Under the pieces are notes generated by a model that worked only from the letters and a program-made list of their open reading frames with translations, was not told the DNA's origin and searched no databases. A program made the translations under genes and the position numbers. From Thermoguttaceae bacterium (lineage in GTDB: Bacteria; Planctomycetota; Planctomycetia; Pirellulales; Thermoguttaceae), in contig JAFSDX010000062.1 in the NCBI GenBank assembly GCA_017436025.1, positions 1 to 57,751 on the forward strand: DNA of 57,751 bases, read 5' to 3'. Each line of letters starts with the position of its first letter. The first letter of the stretch is position 1. Of this stretch, positions 9,501-21,500 are shown piece by piece.

Positions 9501-12500
9501 GTCGAACTTAGCGCCGGTTAGCGTCGTCGTTCCGGCGTTGTAAATCGCGCCGCCGGTCGCCGCGGAGTTCGCGGAGAAGGTCGCGCCGGTCGCGAAGGTC
9601 GCGGTTCCGGCGTTGTAAATCGCGCCGCCTTCGGTCGCGGCGGAGTTCGCTTCGAACAAAACCGCGCCGGTCGCTTCGACGACGGAGCCCTTGGCGTTGT
9701 AAATCGCGCCGCCGGTCGTCGCGGAGTTGCCGTTGAAGACGACGTCGCTCAACGAGACGGAGTAAGCGTCGCCGTTCGCGGCGCTTTCGCTGTTGTAAAT
9801 CGCGCCGCCGGCGACCGCCGCTTCGTTGTTTTCGAACGAAACGCCGTCGAGCGTCAGCTCGCCGTAGTTGTCGATCGCGCCCGCGGAGGCCGTCGCTTTA
9901 TTGGCGGTAAAGTTCGCGTCGACGATCGTCGCGACGCCTTGGTAGTTGACGATCGCGCCGCCGTAAGTCGCTTGGTTGCCGACGAAGGACGCGTCGTCGA
10001 CGACGAGTTCGCCGCCGTCGTTGTAAATCGCGCCGCCTTGCGCCGTCGCGACGCCGTCGATGAACGAAGCGCCCGCGAAGGCCGCCGTTCCGACGTTGTA
10101 CAGGCCCGCGCCGTAAGCGGCGTTGGAACCGGAGATATCGACGTTTCCGCCGTTAAGGGTTCCGGCGTTGTAAATCGCGCCGCCGTTCGTCGCCGACGCG
10201 CCGACGATTTCAACGTCGGCGAGCGTCAATTCGCCGCCGAGGGCGTTGTAAATCGCGCCGCCGTCTTCCGTCGCGGAGCTATTCTTGACGGAAACGTTGG
10301 TCAGCGTCAGGTTCGCGGCGTTGTAAATCGCGCCGCCGAGGTTCGCGGAACCGTTTTCGAAGGTCAAACCGAAGACGGAGACCGTCCCGCGAGCGACCGT
10401 CGCGATTCGCGAGGCCGAAGCGCCGGAGACGACGACGTTCGCGCCGGTTCCGTCGATCGTCAACGAACGATCGATCGTCAGTTCGCTCGTCAGCTCGATC
10501 GTCTTGCCGTAAACCGACTCGGCGAACGTGATCGCGGAACCGATCGAATCGCCGCGCGTCGCGACCGCGTAACCGAGTTGTTCTCGCCAAACGAACGTCG
10601 TTCCGTCGGCCAACGCGTATTCGACGCCTTGCGCCAACTCGATCGTTTGCGTTTGCTCGACGCCGTCCGCGTCGACGCTCGAAACTTCGACGGTAATCTT
10701 GCCGTCGGCGTAGGTCGCGACCGCGCCCGCCGGGACGCCGAGGGCGGCGTTTTCGGCCAAGACGAACGTTTCGCCTCCGACGAGAACGGCGCTCATTTGC
10801 ATACCGACCGAACCTTCGGCGCCGACGTTGGCGATCGCTTCGCGCAACGACGTTTCGCCGTCGTAAGGATTAACGACGTCTTGCTCGGTCGTAACGACGA
10901 GGCTCGGACGCTCGCGAACCGCGAAGTTCGCTTCGAAGACGTTGTTCGCTTCGTCGAGTTCGACGACGGCGTCGTTCGCGTCGACCGTCAGCGTCAGTTT
11001 GTATTGACCGGCTTCGTAAGTCGCGCCGAGGTTCCAAAGTTCGACGAACGCTTCGCCGGACGCGAGCCAATCTTCAACGTTGAAGTAGCCGGACTCGTCG
11101 CCGAAGACGCGGGTCAGAACCGTTTCGGTTCCTTCGATCGCGTTTCCGTCGGCGTCGAGGCGAACCGTCTTCAATTCGACCGCGAACGATTCGAAGCAGT
11201 AGGCGTTCCCCGCGTTGCCGTAACCGACCGCGAAGGAGACGTCCCAACCTTCGACGAAATCGCCGGTGTTGGAGAAACCTTCGCCGCCGAGACCGGAGAG
11301 CGACAGGGTGAAGCCGGCGACCGGTTTTTGTTGGCCGTACAGGAACGACGAACCGTCTTCGCGGTAGAAGCCGAGATCCGGAGCGGCGACCGTTTGGAAT
11401 TCGAGCGCGCCCATGTCGACCGAGTAAATCGTTCCGTCCTTTTCGACGCCGATAATTCGGTCGGAGCCGGACGCGTCGGCGGTCAACGCGGAACCGTCGG
11501 TCGCCGTCGCCAGCGCGTTCGAACCGGAGTTGAGCGCCGGGGAAACGGCGGTCGGGCGACCTTCGGCGTCGAGGGCCGGGTCGACCGGTTTTTCGGTCGT
11601 TCCGTAGAACGAACGGGTTCCGGCGTCGAAGTTAAGCGTTCCGTCGCCGCAGTCGTCCGCGACGCCGATCAAGCTCGCGTAAACGGTCGCGGTCGCGGAG
11701 CCGACGAGCGCGAGGTCGGTCGCGCTTTCGGACGCTTCGTTCGTCGCGACGATCGAGTTCTTCAGGGTCAACGCCGCGTCGCGGACGTAAATCGCGCCGC
11801 CTTGTTCCGCGACGTTGGCGATCAACGTCGATTGCGTCGCTTCGATCGAGGCGTTCGGGCCCCAAGCGTAGAGCGCGCCGCCGAGCGTCCCGATATTTTC
11901 GGTAAAGATCGAGTTCGCGGCTTTCAGCGAAACGTTCGTCGCGACGGCGCCGCCGTATTGCGCTTTGTTCGCCTTGAAGACGCTCGAATCGATCGTCGCG
12001 GTTCCGTCTTGGACGTAAATCGCGCCGCCGTAGTATTCGGAGACGTTCCCTTCGAACGTCGCGTTCTTAATCGCCAAGGAGCCGACCGAGTAGATCGCGC
12101 CGCCGTGGAAGGTCGCGACGTTGTTCGCGAAGGAGCCGCCGTCGACGGAGAGCGCTCCGACGTTGTAAATCGCGGCGCCGACGCCTTCGGTCAAAATCTT
12201 GTCGGCGAACGGTTCGTCCGCGTCGCTCGTCGCCTTCGTTCCGCTAATCGAAACGTCGACCAAGGAGAGCGTTCCGTAGTTCGCGACGCCCGCGCCGACT
12301 TGCGCGACGGCGTTCTTGATCGACAGCGAGGCAATCGTCGCGGTCGCGCCTTCGGCGATAACGAAGACGTTCGTCTTGTTCGCGCCGGAGACCGAAACGT
12401 TCGTTCGGTCGGACGCGTCGATCGTCAGGTCGCGGTCGACGGTAATCGCGGAATCGAGTTTGATCGTCGCTTTGTCGAGGTTCGCGGCGAACGTAACGTC

Positions 12501-15500
12501 CGTTCCGACTTGCGTCGAAATATTCGCGGAACCGTCGCCGAGAAGTTCGATACGGCGACCGTTTTCGAGGTCGAGGACGCCGGAAACGACTTCGTCGATT
12601 TGCGACATAACGATCGTCGAACCGTTTTCGCATTCGATCGTTTCGCCCGCGACGAACTCGACGACTTCGCCGTTCGGCAGGACGAACGCGGAACCGACGA
12701 AGGTCGCCGCGACGCCGTCGATTTCAACGGCGGCGCCGTCGGCCAAGCGCGCGAACGAACCGTCTTCGAAGACGACCGCGCCGTTTTGGTAAACGCCCGC
12801 TTTGCCGTCGAGCGTAATCGCCGCGCCGTTCGCGAACGAAATCGCGTTTCCGTCGGCGTCGACCGCGACGAGTTCGTTGTACGTCGCGAACGTTTCGCCG
12901 TAGTAGAACTCGGTTTGTTCGAGGTGTTCGAGCGCGATCATATCGCCGTTCGGCATAACGAGGACGTCGACCGTCGCGACGTTCGGGTCGGAAACCGGTT
13001 GGTTCGTATTGTTGATGTAATCGTAATACGTTTCGGATTTAACGACGTAGGTCGTTCCGTCTTCCGCCGTAAAGGTCAACGGATTTTCGCCGTCGAAGGT
13101 CGCGGTCGTACCGTCCGGGTAAGTAACGACGCCGTTTTCGAACGTCATATAGCTCGACCCGAAGAGGAACTTGGCGCCGTCGGAGAGGATCGTCGTCGTT
13201 TCGCCGACCGTCGCGACGTCGCGCAGGATCGTCGCGTCGCCGTCTTTAACGGTAACTTGCGTCAGGTCGTCGAGGACGTATTCGACGCCGTCTTCGACCA
13301 AAATCGTCGACGAGTACCAGTAGGAACCGGCGTAAACTTCGACCGCTTCGCGGAGCGAGATCAGTCCGTCGGTCGGGTCGACGACGTCTTTGTCGGTCGT
13401 AACGACCGTCGACGGGGCTTCGCGGACTTCGAACGAAGTCGTGTAAACGTTGTCGTTCGCCGCTTCGGAACCGTCTTCTTCGCCGCGTTCGACGATTTCG
13501 TCGTTAACGTCGAGCGAAATCGACAACGTGTAGTTCCCGACCGGAAGGACGCCGAGGTTTTGGCGCGCGTAGGAAACGAGTTCGTCCGCGTCGAGCCAAT
13601 CGCCTACCGACAGCCAATCGAAGTAATCCGACTCCGGTTGGTAACGGTATTCAAAGGTTTGCTCGATAACTTCGCCGTTCGCGGCGACGCCTTCGACGAC
13701 GAAGGAGACCGAGAACTTGTCGATCACCCAACCGGAGCCGATTTCGGCGAGGGTCGAGGCTTCGTTCAGGAACGAGAAGTCGAGGACGACGTCTTCGCCG
13801 AAGATATAGTAGTCCTTCTTCTCGCCGTCGACCGTCGCGTACCAGAAGTTCACCGGATTTTCGGCGAACGTCAGGTTCGGCGCGGAAATCGTTTGGTATT
13901 CGAACGCGCCCATATCGATCGCGTAAATTTCGCCGTCGACCGTCAAACCGACGTAGCGCGAATTCCCGCCCAGGTCGACGTTGGAAGCGCCCGCCAAAGC
14001 GTTCGAACCGGCGTTGATCGCCGGCGAGGTCGCCTTCAACGAGTAGTCGTCGTTGAATTGCGGGTCGACGCCGAGAATCGAGCGGTATTCTTCGACGAGA
14101 ACGAGTTCGCCCGCGCCGACTTCGACGTTTTGGAGCAACGAGTTGCGGAGCGTAACCGTTCCTTCGAACGAAACGTAAACGTCCGCGCCTTCGCCGCCGA
14201 CGGTTCGAGTCGCTTCGACGACTTCGCCGTTTTCGTCGGTCGTTTCGTAGGTTTCTTCGTAAGCGGTCGCTTTGTTCCCGGCGACGATCGTATTGTCGAG
14301 CGTCGCGGAGTCGACGACGTAGAGGCCGCCGCCGTCGGTCGCTTCGTTCCCGGCGACCGTCGCGCTAACGAGGGTCAGTTCGAGAGCGTAAATCGCGCCG
14401 CCCGCTTCCGCCGCGACGTTGTCGGTCAGGAGCGCGCCGTCTTTCAGGACGACGGTCGAGGCGTAAATCGCGCCGCCGGAGCCGTTAAGGGCTTTATTAC
14501 CGGTCAACTTCGCGAGGCCTTCGACGGTCAGCGTTTCGACGTTGAAGGCGCCGCCTTCGTAAGCCAAGTTGCCGGTCGCCGTCAACGTTCCGCCGATCGC
14601 GACGGAACCGGTCGAGTAGACCGCGCCGCCGTCGGACGCCGTGTTGCCGGAGAGCGTCGCCGCGCCGACGACGTCGAGCGACGAAGCGTAAATCGCGCCG
14701 CCCGCGTCGGTCGCGTCGTTGTCTTTCGCGACCAACGCTCCGCCGATTTCGACCGCGCCCGCGTAAACCGCGCCGCCGGAAGCGAGCAAAGCGGTTTCGT
14801 CGACCGTCGTTTCGGTCGTTTGAACCGTTTCGACCGTTTCTTCGGTCGTTTCGTCGTCTTGGATCGTCGTCGTAACGACCGTCGTTTCAACGACGAGCGA
14901 GCCGCCGGTCGCGACGTTGTTTTCGAACGTCGCGGAGCCTTCAAAGGTCGCGTTTTCGGCGTAAATCGCGCCGCCGAGACCGTTGGCGGTATTGCCGGTC
15001 AAGGTCGCGTCGCCGCCGACCGAAACGTCGCCCTTCGGCGCGGCGATCGCGCCGCCGGAACCGTCGGTAATCGTCGTTTTGACCGTCGTAACGATCGTCG
15101 TTCCGTCTTCGAGCGTTTCGGTTTCCGTCGTTTCGGTTTCGAAAACTTGCGCGCTCGCTTTGTTGTCGGAAGCGATCAACGCGCCGACGATAGCGACGTC
15201 GCCGTCTTTCGCGTAAATCGCGCCGCCGGAGAACTTGGCTTCGTTGCCGGTAAGCGTCGCGTCCGCGCCGACCGAAACGCCGCCGCCAACCGCGACCGCG
15301 CCGCCGAAACCGCCCGACGTATTGTCGGAAGCGGTCAAAGCGCCGACGATTTCAAGCGAACCGTTCGCGGAGATCGCGCCGCCCGCTTCGCCCGCCGAGT
15401 TGCCGGTCAAGGTCGCGGAACCGCCGAGCGAAACGTCGCCGAACGCGGAGATCGCGCCGCCCGCCGCTTGCGCCGCGTTATTGGCGAAGGTCGCGTCGCC

Positions 15501-18500
15501 GCCGATTTCGACGGAGCCGTCCGCCGCGATCGCGCCGCCGGAGAGGCCCGCCGCGTTGTTTTCGGCTTTCGCCGCGCCGACGATAACGACGTTTTCAAGC
15601 GCCGCGATCGCGCCGCCGGAGCCCGCCGCTTTGTTGCCGGACAAGGTCGCGTCGCCGCCGACCGAAACGCTCGCGCCGGAGACGATAACGCCGCCCGCGG
15701 TTCCGGTCGCTTCGTTGTTCGTCGCGGTAAGAGCGCCGACGATTTCGACGGAGCCGTTCGCGGAGATCGCGCCGCCGTTGGCCGCTTTGTTGTCGTTCGC
15801 CGTCAACGCGCCGCCGATTTCGACGTTTTGCGTCGCCGCGATCGCGCCGCCCGCGCCCGCCGCCGTATTGCCGGTCAGCGTCGCGTCAAGTTTAACCGAA
15901 ACGCCCGCGCCGGAGATAATCGCGCCGCCGACGGTCGCCGCGTTGTTCGTCGCGGTCAAGGAACCGCCGAGCGAAACCGCGCCGTTCGCCGCGAGAGCGC
16001 CGCCGAGTTGCGCCGCTTCGTTGCCGGTCAAGGTCGCGTCGCCGCCGACCGTCAAGGAACCGATCGCGGAGATCGCGCCGCCGGAGCCGGTCGCCTTGTT
16101 GTTTTCGGCCGTCAACGCGCCGTCGATTTGGACGTCGGCTCGCGAGAGAATCGCGCCGCCGTTCGCGCCTTCGTTGCCGGTCAAGGTCGCGTCGCCGCCG
16201 ACCGTAAGCGCGCCGTTGGCGTAAATCGCGCCGCCGTTTTCGGTCGATTTATTGTTCGTCGCCGTCAAGGAGCCGACGATAGCGACGCCTTCGGTCTTCG
16301 AACTCAACGCGCCGCCGTCTTTACCGGCTTCGTTGCCGGTCAAGGTCGCGTCGCCGCCGACCGTAATCGCGTCGTTGGCGAAGACCGCGCCGCCGTAACC
16401 CGCCGCTTTGTTGTTTTCGGCGGTCAACGCGCCGACGACGTCGAACGCGCCGTTCGCCGCGATAGCGCCGCCGTGTCCGACCGTCGCGATCAGCGTTTCG
16501 GTCGTCGTTTCGGTCGTCGTTTCGGAGGTCGTTTCGCCTTCTTCCGAAGTCTTAACAACCGTCGTAACGACCGTCGTTTCGGTAATCGTCGTCGCGTCTT
16601 TCGCTTCGTTGTTCGCAAGGGTCGCGGAACCGCCGAACGAGACCGCGCCGCCCGCGTAAACCGCGCCGCCGTAACCCGCCGAGGAGTTTCCGGCAATCGT
16701 CGCGTCGCCGCCGACCGAAACGTCGCCGTTCGGCGCGGCGATCGCGCCGCCGAAGCCGTCGTTCGCGAACTTCTTGACCGTCGTTTCGACGACCGTTCCG
16801 TCTTCGAGCGTCGTCGTTTCGACCGTCGAGCTGATTTCGACGGTTTGCGCGCCCGCTTTGTTGTTTTCGGCGGTCAGGACGCCGGTAATTTCGACCGCGC
16901 CGTCCTTCGTATAAATCGCGCCGCCGGAGAACGCCGCTTCGTTGCCGGTAAGCGTCGCGTCCGCGCCGACCGAAACGTCGCCGCCGACCGCGATCGCGCC
17001 GCCGAAACCGCCCGACGTATTATCGGAAGCGGTCAACGCGCCGACGATTTCGAGCGAACCGTTCGTCGAAATCGCGCCGCCCGCCGCGCCCGCTTCGTTG
17101 CCGGTAAGCGTCGCGGAGCCGCCGAGCGAGACGGAATCGAGCGCGACGACCGCGCCGCCGGACTCGCCCGCCGCGTTGTTCGCGAAGATCGCGTCGCCGC
17201 CGACCGAGAGGGAGCCGTCGGTCGCGATCGCGCCGCCGGAAAGCGCCGCCGAGTTGTTTTCGAACGTCGCCGCGCCGGTAATAACGACGTCTTGAACCGC
17301 CGCGATCGCGCCGCCGGAGCCTTGCGCCGAGTTGCCGGTCAAGGTCGCGTCGCCGCCGACCGAAACGCCCGCGTTCGTCGCGATAACGCCGCCCGCGAGA
17401 GCCGTCGCGGCGTTGTTCGTCGCGGTCAAGGAACCGTCGATTTCGACCGCGCCGGTCGCGTAAATCGCGCCGCCGGTCGCCGCCGAGTTGTCGGACGCGG
17501 TCAAAGAACCGTCGATAGCGACGGTTTGGGCCGCGAGAGCGCCGCCGACGCCGCCGGCGGTATTGCCGGTTAAAGTCGCGTCGCCGCCGACCGTAAGGCC
17601 CGCGCCGGAGAGGATCGCGCCCGCGGAACCGACCGCCTTGTTGTTCGAAGCGGTCAACGCGCCGCCGACGGCGACCGCGCCGTTCGCGGCGAGAGCGCCG
17701 CCCGACGCGCCCGCTTCGTTGCCGGTCAAGGTCGCGTCGAGGCCGACGGAGATCGCGCCGGTCGCCGCAATCGCGCCGCCGTTGCCGGTCGCTTTGTTGT
17801 TTTCGGCGGTCAACGCGCCGACGATTTCGACGTCGCCGGTCGCGAAGATCGCGGCGCCGTTCGTTCCTTCGTTGCCGGTCAAGACGGCGTCGACGCCGAC
17901 TTTAACCGACGAACCGGAAACGACCGAACCAGCCGTCGCCTTGTTGCTCGTCGCCGTAAGCGTTCCACCGATTTCAACCGCGCCGGTCGCCGTCAAAACG
18001 CCGGTCGTCGATTCGTTGTTCGCAAGCGTCGCGTCCGCGCCGACGTTGATCGTCGAGCCGGAAACGACCGAACCAGCCGTCGCGACGTTGCCCGTCGCGT
18101 TGAGAGCGCCGCCGAATTCGACCGCGCCGGAAGCGAGAATCGCGCCCGTCGTCGACTCGTTGTTTTCGAGCGTCGCGTCGCCGGTAACGTTGACCGCCGA
18201 ACCGGAGATAATCGCGCCGTCCGTCGCTTTGTTGCTCGTCGCGGTAAGCGTTCCGCCGATTTCGACCGCGTCGGAAGCGAGAATCGCGCCCGTCGTCGAT
18301 TCGTTGTTTTCGAGCGTCGCGTCGCCGGTAACGTTGACCGTCGAACCGGAGATAATCGCGCCGTCCGTCGCGACGTTGCCCGTCGCGTTGAGAGCGCCGC
18401 CGAATTCGACCGCGTCGGTCGCCGTCAAAACGCCGGTCGTCGATTCGTTGCTCGACAACGTCGCGTCGCCGGTAACGTTGACCGTCGAACCGGAGATAAC

Positions 18501-21500
18501 CGAACCAGCCGTCGCTTTGTTGCCCGTCGCATTGAGAGCGCCGCCGAATTCGACCGCGCCGGAAGCAAGAATCGCGCCGGTCGTCGATTCGTTGTTTTCG
18601 AGCGTCGCGTCGCCGGTAACGTTGACCGTCGAACCGGAGATAATCGCGCCGTCCGTCGCTTTGTTGCCCGTCGCGGTCAACGTTCCGCCGAATTCGACGG
18701 CTTCGTTCGCCGTCAAGACGCCGGTCGTCGATTCGTTGTTCGCAAGGGTCGCGTCCGCGCCGACAATAACCGTCGAACCGGAGATAACCGAACCAGCCGT
18801 CGCTTTGTTGCCCGTCGCGTTGAGAGCGCCGCCGATTTCGACCGCGCCGCCGACGAGAACCGCGCCGGTCGTCGATTCGTTGTTTTCGAAGCTCGCCGCG
18901 CCGCCGACGTTGAAGCTCGTTCCGGCGATAATCGCGCCGCCCGTCGCGACGTTGTTCTTCGCGGTCAAATCGCCGCCGAACGAAACCGCGCCTTGCGCCG
19001 CAATCGCGCCGCCGGTCTTGTTGCCGGAAATCGTCGCCGAACCGCCGACCGCGACCGCGCCCGCCGATTCAAGAGCGGCGCCGGTCGATTCGTTCGCTTC
19101 GAGAACCAGGTTCCCCTTGATTTCGACCGCTTTCGCGATAAGCGCGCTCGTCGTCGATTTGGAACCGGTAATCGTCGCGGCGCCGTCAACCGTCAAGGAA
19201 CCGCCGATATAAAGCGCGGCGCCGTCGAGCGCTTCGTTGTTCTTCGCAACCAAATCGCCCAATACGACCAAGTTGTTTTCGGTGTACAGCGCGCCGCCGT
19301 TTCCGGTCGCTTTATTGCCTTCGAACGAAACGGCCAAGGTCGATTCGCTCGCCGCGTCCGCCGCGAAAGTAATCGTCGATTTCGGCCCGGCGTAAATCGC
19401 GCCGCCGTTCCCGTTCGTCGCTTCGTTGCCGACGAAGGAGACCGCGACGAAGGTCGCGTCGACGAGCGTGTAAATCGCGCCGCCGACTTCCGCGACGTTG
19501 TTCGTAAAGGTCGAGTTTTCGACGGTAAGCGTTCCGGCTTGCGCGGCGATCGCGCCGCCCGCGAACGACGAGCCGCCGACGAACGACGCGTTCTTGACGA
19601 CGAGTTCGCCCTTCGAGAAGATCGCGCCGCCGAATTCGGACGCGAAGTTGTTCTCGAACGAACCGCCGTCGACGGTCAACGTTCCGACGTTGTAGATCGC
19701 GCCGCCGAGACCGGTCGTCAATTCGCCGCCGGTCGGGGTTCCGGCCAAACGGACGTTGTTGTCCGAGAAGTCGACGTCGTTCAAGGTCAGTTCGCCGCGG
19801 TTGACGACCGCGCCGCCGACCGAGCCCGCGCCGCGAGTCGCCGTCAAGCGGGAAATCGTCGCGACCGCGCCTTCTTGAACGAGGAAGATTCCGGTCGAGT
19901 TCGCGCCGTCGATGGTAACGTCGCGGTCTTCGCCGTCGATGACGACGTTCTTCGCGATTTCAACCGGGCCGGTCGCCGCGTCGACGGTAATCGTTTTGCC
20001 TTGCATCGACTCGGCGAAGGTAACGGTCGTTTCGACCGCTTTCGTCAAGCGCGCGACGCCGTCGATCACTTGAATCTTCGAACCGTCGTCCAAGGTCAGC
20101 TCGTCGCGGTAAATTTCGTTGCGGGTTTGCAACGTTCCGACCGAGAGGTTCGCGAATTCGAGCGAACCGCCGTCGGCGTAATCGACGACAGAACCGTTTT
20201 CAAAGACGAACGCGCCGTTCGGGTATTCGTCGTTTTGCAGGTAAGTAAATTTGACGTTCGCGTATTCGAACGCGGCGCCGTCGGTCAGGATAACCTTTTC
20301 GCCGTTCGGGAAGACCAACGTTTGATACGAGTAGCGGTCGCCTTCGCTCGGGTTCAGGTTCGTGCCGTCGACGAAGGAAACGTATTGATCCGTATTGAGT
20401 TGGAGGTTCGCCGCGGCGCCGTCCGGGAAGGTAACTTCGCCGCTCGAAACGTCGGCGCGCTCGGCCCCGTCTTCCATCGAGTACGCGAAGTAACCGCCGT
20501 TGAGTTGCGCGCGGTAGTAAATCGGACGACCGTTGAGGAGGAACTCGTCGCCGTCTTGGAGGTCGACCAAAACGCCGTTCTTTTCGACGACGTCGACCTT
20601 GACCGTCAGCGAGCCGTTTTCGACCGTAACGATTTGACCGTCTTCGAGGACGTATTGCGTTCCGTCGGCGACCATAAAGATCGAAACGTATTCGTAAGCG
20701 CCCGCGTGCGCGATCGCTTCGCGGAGCGAAGTCAAACCGTCGGTCGGGTCGACGACGTCTTGTTCCGTCGTAACGACGGCGCTCGGGGCTTCGAAGACAT
20801 TGAACGTTCCGGTGTAAACGTTGTTGTTTTCGCCCGCGAAACCGTCTTCTTCGCCGTATTCGACGACCTTGCCGACGCCGTCGACGTCGAGCGTCAACGT
20901 GATCGAGTAACGACCGGCCGGAAGCGCGCCCAAGTTGGCGGCCAACGACGCGGAACCGTTCGCGGCGATCCAGTCGCTTTCGTTCAGCCAATCGAAACGG
21001 TCGAAGGAACTCGCGTAGTAGCGAATATCTTGCGTCTTCGTGTAAACGACTTCGCCCTTGTCGTTCGTTCCAACGAGCGTCATCGTATAACCGAAGTTCG
21101 AGTAAACCGCCGCGTCGCCAATATTTTGGACGTTGAAGTCGACGCAAACGTCTTGACCGGCGACGAAGTAGTCGAGTTCGACCGTCGCGCCGTTTTCGAG
21201 TTTTTCCGTTTGCCAGTAATCGACCGACGAATCGACGAGATCGAGGTCCGGCGCGATAATCGCGGCGTATTCGAAGGCGCCCATATCGACCGACATAACG
21301 ACGCCGCCGACCGTCAAACCGACGCGACGGTCGTTACCGGCCAAGTCGACGAGCGCGCCGCCGTCGAGAGCGTTCGAACCGTTGTTGATCGCCGGGGACG
21401 TAACCGACAGCGTGTAATCGCCGTTTTCCGCGTCGACGAATTGCGGATCGACGCCGAGGAACGAACGGTAAGCCGCGTCGAGGTCGAACGCCTTGTCGCC

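Noticed and set aside
6123..9521. Plus-strand frames at 6123-7664 and 7707-9521
   Set aside because: Shadows of the giant gene C-terminus and uxs; low-complexity Arg/Asp translation.
17930..18930. Regular 144-bp repeats as a possible CRISPR array
   Set aside because: The whole unit is repeated and stays in frame as protein; there are no unique spacers.
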